Below are positions 1 to 7,808 of a DNA stretch of 62,546 nt, one piece after another. This stretch comes from a virus. A program made the position numbers and the translations under genes. Below the pieces are notes generated by a model. That model did no database searches. It was not told the origin of the DNA and saw only the letters and a list, made by a program, of their open reading frames with translations. How positions within the stretch are numbered: the first letter of the stretch is position 1; each line of letters opens with the position of its first letter. The DNA lies in the IMG/VR virus record IMGVR_UViG_3300043464_000631, positions 1 through 62,546 of that record. One strand, given 5' to 3'.

Positions 1-127
1 TCCTAGAAGCCAACGAGAAGCTCCTAGAGAGCGAGAAGGCTCTGGCAAGGGTAGCGTCAAGGAAAGCGTCGGAAGACGCTCAGAAGCTCTCTCAGGGGCG
101 TTTAGAGGCATCAGAGATACGGAGGCA
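1..127. repeat. Terminal direct repeat, left copy (assembly overlap)
   Basis: These 127 bases are identical to 62420-62546. A spanin reading frame continues without interruption from the right end into this copy, so the two ends join to make a circle. The length, 127, is a common largest k-mer in short-read assemblers, so this is more likely an assembly overlap than a physical terminal repeat. Confidence 0.95.
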
Positions 128-224
128 GTATGAGGATGCAAAACCTCACGAGGTTGACCCTGTTGCTTGTGTTAGTGATGACCAGCGCCGGGTGCTCGAA
201 GCTCTGGCGCGATCCACCCAGTAA
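1..224 (+). CDS. Inner-membrane spanin (Rz-like), C-terminal part across the genome join
   Basis: This is the 3' part of the gene that begins at 62290; codons start at base 3 and the TAA stop is at 222-224. The joined protein is 117 residues: an N-terminal membrane segment (about residues 12-30) and then a charged, heptad-like coiled coil. This is the usual i-spanin plan; the coil spans the periplasm and meets the outer-membrane partner. The Rz1-like gene starts inside it at 130 in another frame, the classic embedded spanin arrangement. Assignment rests on architecture and context, not on sequence identity. Confidence 0.82.
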   Translation, partial: LEANEKLLESEKALARVASRKASEDAQKLSQGRLEASEIRRQYEDAKPHEVDPVACVSDDQRRVLEALARSTQ

Positions 225-402
225 CCCATCCCGCATGTGTGACTACGTATCGGAGCTAGCACTTGAGCCCTGTGACTCTCTTGTGTTGGATGAGACTCTT
301 CCGGTAGGTACAGCTATGATGGTGTGGGGGTTGCAGTACAAAGAATGTAAGCTCAAGCACGAGATACTAAGATCGTGTATAGAAGCCGACAAACCGAAGT
401 GA
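130..402 (+). CDS. Outer-membrane spanin lipoprotein (Rz1-like)
   Basis: A 90-residue protein with a hydrophobic signal peptide (residues 8-20) ending in a lipobox-like TSAGC, so Cys22 should be lipidated. The mature part is short and contains prolines (DPPSNPS). It starts inside the Rz-like gene in a different frame and runs 178 bases beyond it, a partly embedded layout. O-spanins of this kind pair with Rz to fuse inner and outer membranes in the last lysis step. It is longer than lambda Rz1, and its C-terminal half has two extra cysteines of unknown role. Confidence 0.8.
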   Translation: MRMQNLTRLTLLLVLVMTSAGCSKLWRDPPSNPSRMCDYVSELALEPCDSLVLDETLPVGTAMMVWGLQYKECKLKHEILRSCIEADKPK

Positions 403-410
403 CGGAAACG

Positions 411-470
411 AAAAAGGGGCCGAGCTAGTTGGGAGATTTTACTCTTCCCTTCCAGCCGGCCCCTTTCTTT
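411..470. terminator. Bidirectional intrinsic terminator between converging operons
   Basis: AAAGGGGCCG at 413-422 pairs perfectly with CGGCCCCTTT at 457-466, followed by a T-rich run; on the minus strand the stem is followed by TTTTT (from 411-415). A second GGGAGA/TCTTCCC stem lies in the loop. It sits between the end of the rightward lysis genes (402) and the end of the leftward operon (488), so it can stop both. Confidence 0.85.
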
Positions 471-487
471 TGGGTTGCGTATTTTAC

Positions 488-631
488 TTAAACCACTCTG
501 AGTAGTCTATCCAGAGCCTCATCCATAGTCAAGACACCTTCTTGCACCCCACACCATAAGGAATACCCAACAGACTCTCTATGGTTAGGCCACCGACCCC
601 TTTCCTTCTTAAACCTTACACGAAAGCTCAT
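488..631 (-). CDS. Small hypothetical protein (47 aa)
   Basis: A 47-residue basic protein (starts MSFRVRFKKERG) read from an ATG one base after the stop of the upstream gene, and the last gene of the leftward operon. I recognise no domain. Support comes from tight spacing, strand agreement and an otherwise unexplained stretch. Confidence 0.55.
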   Translation of the reverse strand: MSFRVRFKKERGRWPNHRESVGYSLWCGVQEGVLTMDEALDRLLRVV

Positions 632-632
632 C

Positions 633-959
633 TCAATTCACCGTCCTGAGATTACGAACAGTCTTCTCGTATTCCTTTTCGGACATAGCGTTAAGACACT
701 CTTCAATACCTCGCCACTCGAAGGAGTCTTGTACCATTACCAAGTACCGATACTCATCCGGCTTAGCCGGGTTGGAGGACAGACGCACTTCCATTCCGAC
801 ACAGTCCTTGATGTAATCAAACGGAGTAGGAAATGGAGATGGACCCTTGAGCATCAAGACGGTATTACTCCCGTGGACTTGGAGCAGTCCTCCGGATTCC
901 TTGGCTACGATCTCTAAGTCTTCGTCGTCATCTACGGGGATGTCGGTTTCATCGGTCAT
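633..959 (-). CDS. Hypothetical protein (108 aa)
   Basis: Acidic N-terminus (VDDDEDLE), then a mixed alpha/beta-looking body. The ATG overlaps the stop of the gene upstream by 4 bases, which suggests coupling. No family recognised. Confidence 0.75.
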   Translation of the reverse strand: MTDETDIPVDDDEDLEIVAKESGGLLQVHGSNTVLMLKGPSPFPTPFDYIKDCVGMEVRLSSNPAKPDEYRYLVMVQDSFEWRGIEECLNAMSEKEYEKTVRNLRTVN

Positions 960-1372
960 AGGTTTGGACCTCGTTGTTCGGATACCTTTACATCAAAAAG
1001 CTTACCGTTAATATTGACCAGCGTCACGCTTCCGTACCGAGAGATAGTTTCATCGAAGTCGTTCTCAAGCCAATTGATGGAGTGCTTAGCCAGAGCGAGA
1101 GCATCGCTCATAACGAAAGGGCAAGGTGCGCGCCTATCCGAGTCGAAGATGATTGGTCCGAGAAGGGTGTTGTGTTCAGCAAACCCCCACAGACCAGAAA
1201 CGCAGCACTTGTCTAGGCGAAACAGAAAACAATCCTTGGTACGGTCCATCTCGGAGTAAGACTGATACAGCTTAATAGATGCCTCAGCATGGGGTGGCTT
1301 AGAAGCGTAGGCTGCCAGTACGTACTCTTTACCGGGAACACGCATCACTAGGATGCGAGGGTCATCGGTCAT
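956..1372 (-). CDS. Hypothetical protein (138 aa)
   Basis: I chose the start MTDDPRILVMRV, preceded by GGGGAAGACG. Upstream in-frame codons exist (to 1411) but would overlap the acidic tail of the previous gene more heavily. No recognised domain; it sits in a run of coupled small genes. Confidence 0.7.
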   Translation of the reverse strand: MTDDPRILVMRVPGKEYVLAAYASKPPHAEASIKLYQSYSEMDRTKDCFLFRLDKCCVSGLWGFAEHNTLLGPIIFDSDRRAPCPFVMSDALALAKHSINWLENDFDETISRYGSVTLVNINGKLFDVKVSEQRGPNL

Positions 1373-1859
1373 TATCGTCTTCCCCGTCTCGGTCGTAATC
1401 GAACAACCCATCCTCGTCGGATGGCTCTTCGTCGTTATCCTCGGTGGTCATCTCGATCCAGTTGATCGCCTCTAGGGTAAGACGGCGCATCTCTTGGAGA
1501 GCTTGGTAGATGTCCTCTGGATCGTCGTGGTGTGGGTTGCATCGGTCGATGATGTCGATGATGCCGTCTAGGTTATCCATGCCGCGATAGGCCCCGTAGG
1601 TGTTAGTGGTTTGGATGAAATCGTCCATAGTGATTGGTGCCTCAACCTCCGTGTTATTAATCGTAGAGCCATCGTACTCCAGTAGAAGGGTTGTGTCAAG
1701 TGGAAGAACTTCCGGTTGCACCCAGCATAACCCGTACCCGCACCGAGCAATAACTTCCGTCATTAGCTGAGTCTCGCTACCGAAGTATCGCCAACAGTGA
1801 CCGAGGAACTCTACGAAGTCGTGGTCTTCGAGTATCGCTCCGCGAGCTGCTACGAACAT
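1362..1859 (-). CDS. Hypothetical protein with acidic C-terminus (165 aa)
   Basis: A globular-looking body followed by a very acidic tail from about residue 140 (EDNDEEPSDEDG, then repeated D and E). The ATG lies within the last codons of the exonuclease gene upstream (10-base overlap). No family recognised. Confidence 0.72.
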   Translation of the reverse strand: MFVAARGAILEDHDFVEFLGHCWRYFGSETQLMTEVIARCGYGLCWVQPEVLPLDTTLLLEYDGSTINNTEVEAPITMDDFIQTTNTYGAYRGMDNLDGIIDIIDRCNPHHDDPEDIYQALQEMRRLTLEAINWIEMTTEDNDEEPSDEDGLFDYDRDGEDDNDR

Positions 1860-2623
1860 CCCGATGTTTCCCCAAACACTTCCTTATCGGAAGCTGTTAC
1901 CGATCCCCAGCTATGGCACGAACCACACACGAACCTACGATACCGACGAGTCTTTGTATAGCGATAACCACGGAACTCAATGTCATCGGAGCCACAGGTA
2001 GGGCAGACGATACCGGACTTCTCCTCTAGGAGCGCGAGGTTTGGGTGCGATTTAATCCACGGCTTCAAGCGATGGTACAGCTTCTCAAGCAACGTGACAT
2101 CGCCACGGTTGTACCGTTCCATGATCCGTTGTGCCTTGGGACAACCAGCCTCCACATCAGTCCACAGCTCTTGACCTTTGTGGTGTACTTTAGCACCAAG
2201 GCCGAGCTGCTGACACACAAAATCTAACTTATTGCTTGCCCAACGAAACTGACGCTTTACTGTCTGGTACAGGTCAATGTGGTGGAACGGAGACGGGGGT
2301 GGGAGATTGTAGAGCACGAACTCTTTGTACAGCGTGGGGATGTCGAAACGCTTTCCGTTGTAGGTGACAACTACGTCGGCTTCATCGAGAACTTCGTGAA
2401 GACGAGTAAGAAACTCCTTGTAGCAGAACCAGTCCTCTTGGTCCTTGATCGGATGCCATTCGGCCGCGAACTCAACCCGCTTGCTATCGAGCCACTTCCA
2501 AGCAGCGCATGTAGTACGACCGGGCTTGATGATTTGCTTGATACCTACGTTCTGGCCCCACAAACCCCACACCGCAGCGTGATGGGGGAGTGTCTCGATA
2601 TCTAGGAAAAGCATCTTAACCAT
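1850..2623 (-). CDS. DnaQ-like (DEDDy) 3'-5' exonuclease with C-terminal zinc ribbon
   Basis: A 257-residue protein with RNase H-fold exonuclease motifs: LFLDIET near the N-terminus (Exo I, D and E), YNGKRFDIPTL (Exo II Asp) and YNRGDVTLLEKLY (Exo III, Y-x3-D). The C-terminus adds a zinc ribbon, CPTCG followed by CGSCH about 25 residues later. It is separate from the polymerase-associated exonuclease at 17663. The start chosen (MVKMLFLD) overlaps the end of the upstream gene; earlier in-frame codons lack a good start. Possible roles are DNA repair or end processing, or host DNA degradation; the family call is firm, the substrate is not. Confidence 0.82.
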   Translation of the reverse strand: MVKMLFLDIETLPHHAAVWGLWGQNVGIKQIIKPGRTTCAAWKWLDSKRVEFAAEWHPIKDQEDWFCYKEFLTRLHEVLDEADVVVTYNGKRFDIPTLYKEFVLYNLPPPSPFHHIDLYQTVKRQFRWASNKLDFVCQQLGLGAKVHHKGQELWTDVEAGCPKAQRIMERYNRGDVTLLEKLYHRLKPWIKSHPNLALLEEKSGIVCPTCGSDDIEFRGYRYTKTRRYRRFVCGSCHSWGSVTASDKEVFGETSGCS

Positions 2624-2813
2624 AACGGATAATCTCATCTCGGTGTCCACACACACAACACCTCCGCTCAAACACCTGAGCGTTGCTCTTTGTGTGGTAG
2701 GAGAAATGGACAATAGAGTTGTCCTTTGATGAAAGCGGGTACTTGTGTAGCCCTCGGTTGCAGAGCAACTTCCTACGAAACGCTAGCCACCACCTACGCA
2801 ACATCTTAATCAT
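2616..2813 (-). CDS. Small zinc-finger-like protein (65 aa)
   Basis: Very basic N-terminus, then cysteines and histidines spaced like a metal site (CNRGLH in the first third, CCVCGH near the end). ATG overlaps the upstream stop. No family recognised. Confidence 0.65.
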   Translation of the reverse strand: MIKMLRRWWLAFRRKLLCNRGLHKYPLSSKDNSIVHFSYHTKSNAQVFERRCCVCGHRDEIIRYG

Positions 2814-3001
2814 CCGATGTAGTCCGCCTTATTCTCCAAGAGGGTTTTCAAAGACTGCAATTCAATCACGACAAGCATTCCCTTCTCGTAGATGAAGCTA
2901 GAGGATGAGAGAAACTCGATATCATCTTGTTCAGATAAAACTCTTGCGATGACTGGGACTGGGCAAGAGTCGAGCCACTTTCGCATGCTTTCAACTGTCA
3001 C
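2810..3001 (-). CDS. Small hypothetical protein (63 aa)
   Basis: A 63-residue protein overlapping its neighbours by 4 and 11 bases. No recognisable motif. Confidence 0.62.
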   Translation of the reverse strand: MTVESMRKWLDSCPVPVIARVLSEQDDIEFLSSSSFIYEKGMLVVIELQSLKTLLENKADYIG

Positions 3002-3644
3002 TGTAATCCACCCTAGTAGCCTTTCCCAACGGGATACACCGATCTTCTGACCGGAACTGGTCGAACTGGCACACCTTCAACGGAAGAACCTCCGGCTCCT
3101 TCCAGTACAAGGACGACACCTTAAACGTCACAAGGTTATTGGGAAGAAGAGCGTATTGCCCGTTCTCCAACGCAATCAAGTTGTGACTCTTGTGCTCGGG
3201 GAGATGATGGCTGAAGGTCAGGTCGGGGTTCTCTGTGGCGTAGGAGTCAAGGGTGAGAACGTAGTTCCCTTTCATGGAGATCATTTCTCCATCTGAGTTC
3301 CACAGACGGGCTTCAACCTCACACCCTTGGATGAGGTTCTTCTCCACTACCACCACTCCGTGGGCGAAGCAATCCCAAGGTTGGAGTTCACGTTGCATCA
3401 ACTCCTTGGTTTGAAAAGCAGGTGGCACTTCCTTCCACCAAAGCCGAGATACAGGCACCTTGTCGTACAGGGCTCCCATCTGAGGGATGTAGATCTCAAA
3501 GAGAAAAGAACATCCCGGAACAGACTTCACCGATACAAGAGTACAAGGAACGAATTCAATCGGCTCGGAGATGTTGTCCCCCAACAAAAACCCCTTATCA
3601 ACATACAATTGAATCGGCGGGAGGTTAGCTACTAGAGTGGACAT
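2991..3644 (-). CDS. Hypothetical protein (217 aa)
   Basis: Rich in beta-prone residues with many aromatic and proline residues; looks like two similar halves, with a WWKEVPP motif in the first and YWKEPEVLPL near the end, which may reflect an internal duplication. Function unknown. Confidence 0.72.
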   Translation of the reverse strand: MSTLVANLPPIQLYVDKGFLLGDNISEPIEFVPCTLVSVKSVPGCSFLFEIYIPQMGALYDKVPVSRLWWKEVPPAFQTKELMQRELQPWDCFAHGVVVVEKNLIQGCEVEARLWNSDGEMISMKGNYVLTLDSYATENPDLTFSHHLPEHKSHNLIALENGQYALLPNNLVTFKVSSLYWKEPEVLPLKVCQFDQFRSEDRCIPLGKATRVDYSDS

Positions 3645-3933
3645 GCGGGATAAAGTTCCTTAGTTCAGCTTTAAACTTACGGAGTTGGTACTGCTCGTTG
3701 ATAAACCTCACCAACGAATAATCCCACACTTGCTCACCTGTCTCCGTGTCATAGTAGAACGTACTACCAGGACTACCAAACACAGAGAACTTACAGTAAT
3801 CCTGCCCCGGTCCCTTGCGACTAAACCAGAACATACCCTCCGTAACCAAATAGCCGTCGAGGACTTCCATGCGAGACACGGTGGTCTGTTGACGAGGTTC
3901 TTGTGATTTATTACCAAACAACCAACGGAACAT
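3625..3933 (-). CDS. Hypothetical protein (102 aa)
   Basis: I chose the start MFRWLFGNKS after a GGGGT ribosome site; further upstream the frame only shadows the neighbouring gene. The first six residues are hydrophobic and aromatic, but there is no full membrane segment. No family recognised. Confidence 0.66.
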   Translation of the reverse strand: MFRWLFGNKSQEPRQQTTVSRMEVLDGYLVTEGMFWFSRKGPGQDYCKFSVFGSPGSTFYYDTETGEQVWDYSLVRFINEQYQLRKFKAELRNFIPHVHSSS

Positions 3934-3940
3934 ACCCCAA

Positions 3941-4105
3941 TCACCCCGCTCGGTTCTTGTACCAAAGATAGAACATGTAGAACGGATAGAGCACCGGCCA
4001 GAAAGCAATCTCAGCCAACCGAAGCGGGTCGTTGGCATTCTCCTCATCCGACTCAATCCAATAGAAATACACACAAGCAACAATGTACAGGTAAAGAGCG
4101 GTCAT
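3941..4105 (-). CDS. Small membrane protein (54 aa)
   Basis: Two hydrophobic stretches, residues about 2-17 (ALYLYIVACVYFYWI) and 33-48 (IAFWPVLYPFYMFYLWY), joined by an acidic loop. I chose the start MTALYLY. It and the next gene form a pair of tiny inner-membrane proteins directly after ThyX. Confidence 0.65.
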   Translation of the reverse strand: MTALYLYIVACVYFYWIESDEENANDPLRLAEIAFWPVLYPFYMFYLWYKNRAG

Positions 4106-4110
4106 ATGGT

Positions 4111-4281
4111 TTACTTCCCTTGGTGCTTTGAGAGTTGGTACAGACCAACGACAAGGATGTACGGCCAAGCAAGACACAGCAGAAGATGACCGAAGGAGTA
4201 GTCCTCCCGGTTGGTCAGGTAAAGTACTGTGGCTACACACAGCCAGAAGGCAATGGCGAATTGAACTAGATCAAGAAGCAT
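4111..4281 (-). CDS. Small two-helix membrane protein (56 aa)
   Basis: Starts MLLDLVQFAIAFWLCVATVL; a second hydrophobic helix follows (HLLLCLAWPYILVVGLYQL). The ATG overlaps the thyX stop region by 11 bases and the stop lies 6 bases before the next gene. No family recognised. Confidence 0.62.
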   Translation of the reverse strand: MLLDLVQFAIAFWLCVATVLYLTNREDYSFGHLLLCLAWPYILVVGLYQLSKHQGK

Positions 4282-4969
4282 CGGCGGGGGTTTCCTCGGG
4301 AAGTAGAAACTTATAGGAAAGAGGGAACAGCTTGGGGATGTGAGGCAGCATCTTTTCTACGATCAATCGGTGCTCCTTCTGGGTAGACTCGTGTCCTCGT
4401 GTCTTGATATAGTGGGTCAGAGTACGGAGAGGAATCTTTGCGTACATCCGTGACATCGTAAGCCCCTCTGGGAACATCACCCGAACGCACTCCTTGGCTG
4501 CCCCGCGAGATCGCCACTTCTCTTGATAGTCTTGCACCAAGTAGAGAAGTTTGTTGAGATCGCTCTCCCACTCATCTTGCCAGTCGTCTCTCCTACAAGG
4601 GGTCGAGTTCTGGCGGTTCTTCGTGTCTTGCATTCGCAGTTCGCGAAGCACGAACATGTCCTCGGTGACATCCGCGTAACGCTGGGAGAACTCTTGGAAT
4701 CGCATACTGTAGTGGCGAAGTACCTGACGAGAGATATCTCGGGGAGCCTCGATCTCAAAAATCACATCCACCATATCGAACACAGACCAGTGACCTTCCT
4801 CCGCACAGTGCTTAAGAAGCTTGTCTGCCGTCTTGAAGTTGGTCTGATTAGGCGGGTTGCTGACGCGAGCCATGTACGATGTGAGGTCATCCGTGTTCGG
4901 GATGAAATCAACAATCGGCATGGTCATGGCAACAGGGATTACAGTGATTGCTTCATCTGCGTACTTCAT
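4271..4969 (-). CDS. thyX: Flavin-dependent thymidylate synthase ThyX
   Basis: A 232-residue protein with ThyX organisation: FDMVDVIFEIEAPRDISRQ leads into the signature region, and GLTMSRMYAKIPLRTLTHY with RGHESTQKEHR form the C-terminal active-site part. The enzyme makes dTMP from dUMP with FAD and methylene-tetrahydrofolate. The signature reads RHYSMRFQEFSQR, where the textbook pattern is RHRxxSxxxxSxR, so the third residue (Arg to Tyr) and sixth (Ser to Arg) differ. The second Ser and last Arg are kept. The ATG shares bases with the stop of the resolvase gene upstream. It belongs to a nucleotide set with dUTPase and ribonucleotide reductase. Confidence 0.88.
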   Translation of the reverse strand: MKYADEAITVIPVAMTMPIVDFIPNTDDLTSYMARVSNPPNQTNFKTADKLLKHCAEEGHWSVFDMVDVIFEIEAPRDISRQVLRHYSMRFQEFSQRYADVTEDMFVLRELRMQDTKNRQNSTPCRRDDWQDEWESDLNKLLYLVQDYQEKWRSRGAAKECVRVMFPEGLTMSRMYAKIPLRTLTHYIKTRGHESTQKEHRLIVEKMLPHIPKLFPLSYKFLLPEETPADAS

Positions 4970-5409
4970 CAATCCCCTCGAATCCAACTATCGGGTACAA
5001 AGCCTGTAGCGGATACGGCCCACGGGATACCGTGCTTATCACACCAAGACCCGTATGTGGTTTTAGAGTTACGTTGAATCTTGTTTTGACGCATGAAGAG
5101 CATGCGTATATCCAACCCCGGATTCTGCTCAACAACTAACTTCATCTTTTTACGATCCGCTGCGGTGAAATTTCCCTTACTTTCCACATACACCTTGGTT
5201 CCCTTCTCGGTTACGAGGATGAAGTCCGGTGTGTAGTTGTGCTTGGACTCGGGGATGATGTACGGTAGTCGTTCCGACTCGTACTCAAACTCCACACCAC
5301 GGGCTTCAAGGGACTTCTTGACCTTGGCTTCAAACCCAGAGCGGAGCTTCTTGGGTCGCTTGGCTTCGGGGTCTTGGATGCGCTTCCTCTTCTTAGGGAT
5401 GAACGTCAT
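4969..5409 (-). CDS. T7 endonuclease I-like Holliday junction resolvase
   Basis: A 146-residue protein that follows T7 gp3 along its length: SGFEAKVKKSLEARGV, then NYTPDFIL (metal-binding Asp), then VYVESKGNFTAADRKKM (the E-x-K of the PD-(D/E)xK core), and a C-terminal TTYGSWCDKHGIPWA. It should cleave branched DNA during replication and packaging. The basic N-terminus (PKKRKR) is typical. The start MTFIPKKRK is preferred to a codon 15 bases upstream; it overlaps the upstream gene by 17 bases. Confidence 0.9.
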   Translation of the reverse strand: MTFIPKKRKRIQDPEAKRPKKLRSGFEAKVKKSLEARGVEFEYESERLPYIIPESKHNYTPDFILVTEKGTKVYVESKGNFTAADRKKMKLVVEQNPGLDIRMLFMRQNKIQRNSKTTYGSWCDKHGIPWAVSATGFVPDSWIRGD

Positions 5410-5692
5410 CAATCTCCCCAGCATTGATAGCCATACGATACACCTCGTACTCCGTACGAATACTCTCCGGCATGTGCTTCACCAACCAACGCAATAGCGT
5501 TGTAGCCATCTTCAACCGTTGGCTAAGACGACCCACCTCATCGGTTAGCTCGGTGATCTTAGCCTCGGCTCGCTTGTTACCCTTGGTCTTGTCTTGGATA
5601 CTACGACGCTTAGCTCGATTGAACTTCTCAACGGCAATCGAGAACTTGTCGTCGTCGGTTACGTCCTTGTTGTTACGCTTCACTCTTATCAT
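5393..5692 (-). CDS. Hypothetical coiled-coil protein (99 aa)
   Basis: Basic N-terminal half and a leucine-heptad stretch (ITELTDEVGRLSQRLKMATTLL) that looks like a coiled coil. Coupled to neighbours by overlaps of 17 and 20 bases. No family recognised. Confidence 0.68.
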   Translation of the reverse strand: MIRVKRNNKDVTDDDKFSIAVEKFNRAKRRSIQDKTKGNKRAEAKITELTDEVGRLSQRLKMATTLLRWLVKHMPESIRTEYEVYRMAINAGEIDDVHP

Positions 5693-6008
5693 CCTTTACA
5701 CGACGGGTGTGTACAAAGAAAAACACTTGGTCAGCTTGCAACCGCTCCTTGGCGATCTTCTCACTTGTTCGTATCCGAACAATCAACTCATCGGCTGTGT
5801 ACTTCCCTTTTGGTATCAGAGCTACTTCCGGGGTCCAAGTGATGGTGGCCGTATACGATTGCTCATCCCCGTCTAGCCAGCCATACTGCCAAACCTGATC
5901 TCCCGGCTTACCGATAGCCATGCTGACGTTCGCTTTCCCTAGATCGGTGATCACTTTCTCGGGGAACTTCTCTTCTTTACCGACGCCAACAACAAACCAG
6001 TTATTCAT
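5673..6008 (-). CDS. Hypothetical protein (111 aa)
   Basis: Starts MNNWFVVGVGKEEKF; predominantly beta-like and ends basic. ATG overlaps the DUF3310 gene stop by 4 bases. Function unknown. Confidence 0.7.
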   Translation of the reverse strand: MNNWFVVGVGKEEKFPEKVITDLGKANVSMAIGKPGDQVWQYGWLDGDEQSYTATITWTPEVALIPKGKYTADELIVRIRTSEKIAKERLQADQVFFFVHTRRVKDDKSEA

Positions 6009-6583
6009 TCGTATTCCTCTTCCTCTTCAAAGTACCGGATCAACTCACTCAAGTGGTGGTGTGCTTTCTTGATGTCGCTCAATCCACCCTTCTTGCGGTG
6101 ACGACTCAGGTAACCGATAACTGACCCGATGTGGTACGACGCATACTCAGCAGGAGTGAACCACGCTCGCATAGCATCCCAAGGCTGGATGGAGAGATCG
6201 GAGTAGTGGGTGCCTCCGACTTGGTGCTTCTTTTCCCAAGGGGCTTTGTGATGGAGAAGGTCTGCCAGCACGGTAGCTTCTTCCCCATCTTCATCCACTA
6301 GACCCCACTCGGTTTCTAGGTCGGGGTCGTTATCCAAAGTCTTCTGCTCTTCAAGCACTTCCCGTACTGTCGTACCATCAAGGAACTGGCTATCCAACCA
6401 CATATCCCTAGCGATCTGGGGATCAACCTTCTTCCACACAACCTCTTGAGTACGCTCCTCCACCTCGGGAATGATTGGCTTGTGGACACCAAAGCCTTTG
6501 TAGTAGTCATGAATATCTTGGCTAGACATCTCATTCCAGTCCTTTTGGCTCACATACGGCGGACCCTTAGCGGTAACACCCAT
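6005..6583 (-). CDS. DUF3310-domain protein (nucleotide kinase-like)
   Basis: The C-terminal third carries the DUF3310 pattern: HYSDLSIQPWDAMRAW, then YHIGSVIGYLSRHRKKGG and DIKKAHHHLSELI. This domain is common in phages and has been named a SaV-like nucleotide kinase, though its activity is poorly defined. About 110 residues of acidic sequence precede it here. I chose ATG at 6583 after AAGGGGGTG; a GTG nine bases upstream is possible. It sits with dut, thyX and exonucleases, which suits a role in nucleotide supply. Confidence 0.78.
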   Translation of the reverse strand: MGVTAKGPPYVSQKDWNEMSSQDIHDYYKGFGVHKPIIPEVEERTQEVVWKKVDPQIARDMWLDSQFLDGTTVREVLEEQKTLDNDPDLETEWGLVDEDGEEATVLADLLHHKAPWEKKHQVGGTHYSDLSIQPWDAMRAWFTPAEYASYHIGSVIGYLSRHRKKGGLSDIKKAHHHLSELIRYFEEEEEYE

Positions 6584-6584
6584 A

Positions 6585-6914
6585 TCAACCACCCCCTTCC
6601 GCTTTAATCAAATCCGAGAAGAACCTTTCCACGTTTACAATCGCCTCCGGTCCAGCCAACCCCACCGAGATCAACTCAGCAAGGGCATAAGTCGTAGCTG
6701 CTTGGAGCACCACGTTCGGGATGTTAAGACCCCATTGGTCGTGGATAGCTGCTAGGTTGAGGTACTCGTCGGGACTCAAGTAATCTCGCTTTACCATCCC
6801 GATAGGGGTGAGAATCTTGTAGGCGTACAAACGACCACACTGAAGGATAACCGCTCGATCAGCTTCGGTCATCTCTCGGAACTGTTGTTCAAATCGGGGA
6901 TCGATGTCGATCAT
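6585..6914 (-). CDS. Hypothetical protein (109 aa)
   Basis: Mainly helical in appearance, with an alanine/leucine-rich segment (VVLQAATTYALAELISVGLAG). ATG overlaps the upstream stop by 4 bases. No family recognised. Confidence 0.7.
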   Translation of the reverse strand: MIDIDPRFEQQFREMTEADRAVILQCGRLYAYKILTPIGMVKRDYLSPDEYLNLAAIHDQWGLNIPNVVLQAATTYALAELISVGLAGPEAIVNVERFFSDLIKAEGGG

Positions 6915-7369
6915 TTTCCGGAACTCCTTTTAGACCGGCTGCGGTCACGTGTTCGCTCGCACTCCAAACATATGTTGCTGTATCCTGTCAGTTTCCTGTT
7001 TCTGCTTTGCACGAATTCTGGCAATGGCTTGGTGATCTTACAAACGTAGCACTCTGTTTTGCCATCAACAGCCTTGACCTTGTCCTTCGCTATATTAAAC
7101 CACAAAGGCACAACCTGCATGTTGTCCAGAGAATAGCCTTTTGTTTTGTCAACTCTGTCAACGGAGCAACCAGCGAAGTCTTTTGGCATAAACCACTCGA
7201 CAAAATCTTCAAGCGACACATCCACAGAAATACCGGCATACGACTTATTTCTGCTCGTGTCTGTGTGCTTGGTCCGGTGCTTCATCATACAGTATCTTGA
7301 AACAGCCCGCTTGCGAGAACCTATGTCAAGATACCGAGTATCTTTTCTTTTTCTCTTTTTACTTTCCAC
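6911..7369 (-). CDS. HNH-like endonuclease with C-terminal zinc finger
   Basis: About 152 residues. The segment SVDRVDKTKGYSLDNMQVV matches the D-R-x-x-x-x-x-G-Y-x-x-x-N pattern of HNH/AP2-type phage endonucleases, and CYVCKITKPLPEF with CLECERT about 25 residues on forms a zinc ribbon. The N-terminus is strongly basic. The start is uncertain: a GTG at 7369 follows GGGGGAG, but the frame is open to 7399, inside the end of dut. Such genes are often free-standing homing endonucleases. Confidence 0.7.
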   Translation of the reverse strand: MESKKRKRKDTRYLDIGSRKRAVSRYCMMKHRTKHTDTSRNKSYAGISVDVSLEDFVEWFMPKDFAGCSVDRVDKTKGYSLDNMQVVPLWFNIAKDKVKAVDGKTECYVCKITKPLPEFVQSRNRKLTGYSNICLECERTRDRSRSKRSSGK

Positions 7370-7808
7370 TGCTCCCCCAACCACCATCACCCCGCTCACC
7401 CACTACCGTGGTGAACTCCTTAACCTCCACCACATTAACCTTTGGAACCGGGAGGATGAGTAGCTGGGCGATGCGATCACCGGCCACCAGGTACTGAATA
7501 CGATCACCGTGGTTCCTGAGAAGCACGCAGACCTCACCCGTATACCCGCCGTCTACCACCCCAGCACCCACCTCCAGGTGGTTCTTAGATGCCAGCCCAG
7601 AGCGGCTACGGATGTATCCGAAGTACCCCTCTGGGATAGAGACTGAGATACCAGTCCCAACTAGAGCAGATTTACCCGGAGCAATCTCCGCATACGGAGA
7701 GCCGTTCTTGGGGAAACAGTACAAGTCCAGCCCAGCATCCGCTGGGTTAGCTTTGGTGGGGAGGTTTGCTTCGGGGTGTAGCTTTTTGATTTCTAGGTTA
7801 AGTGTCAC
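7359..7808 (-). CDS. dut: dUTP diphosphatase (dUTPase)
   Basis: All five trimeric dUTPase motifs are visible: ADAGLDLYC (I), RSRSGLASK (II), GVVDGGYTGEV (III), GDRIAQLLI (IV) and RGDGGWGSSG (V, the flexible tail that closes the active site). It hydrolyses dUTP to dUMP, feeding ThyX and keeping uracil out of DNA. I prefer the GTG at 7808 (VTLNLEIKKLHPEA) after AAAGGA; an ATG at 7832 (MKLKDT) is also possible. About 149 residues, normal for the family. Confidence 0.93.
   Translation of the reverse strand: MTLNLEIKKLHPEANLPTKANPADAGLDLYCFPKNGSPYAEIAPGKSALVGTGISVSIPEGYFGYIRSRSGLASKNHLEVGAGVVDGGYTGEVCVLLRNHGDRIQYLVAGDRIAQLLILPVPKVNVVEVKEFTTVVGERGDGGWGSSGK

Noticed and set aside
1-127. Physical direct terminal repeat like T7
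   Set aside because: T7-like repeats are usually longer and gene-free at a defined place; here the copy ends inside a gene and its length equals a common k-mer.
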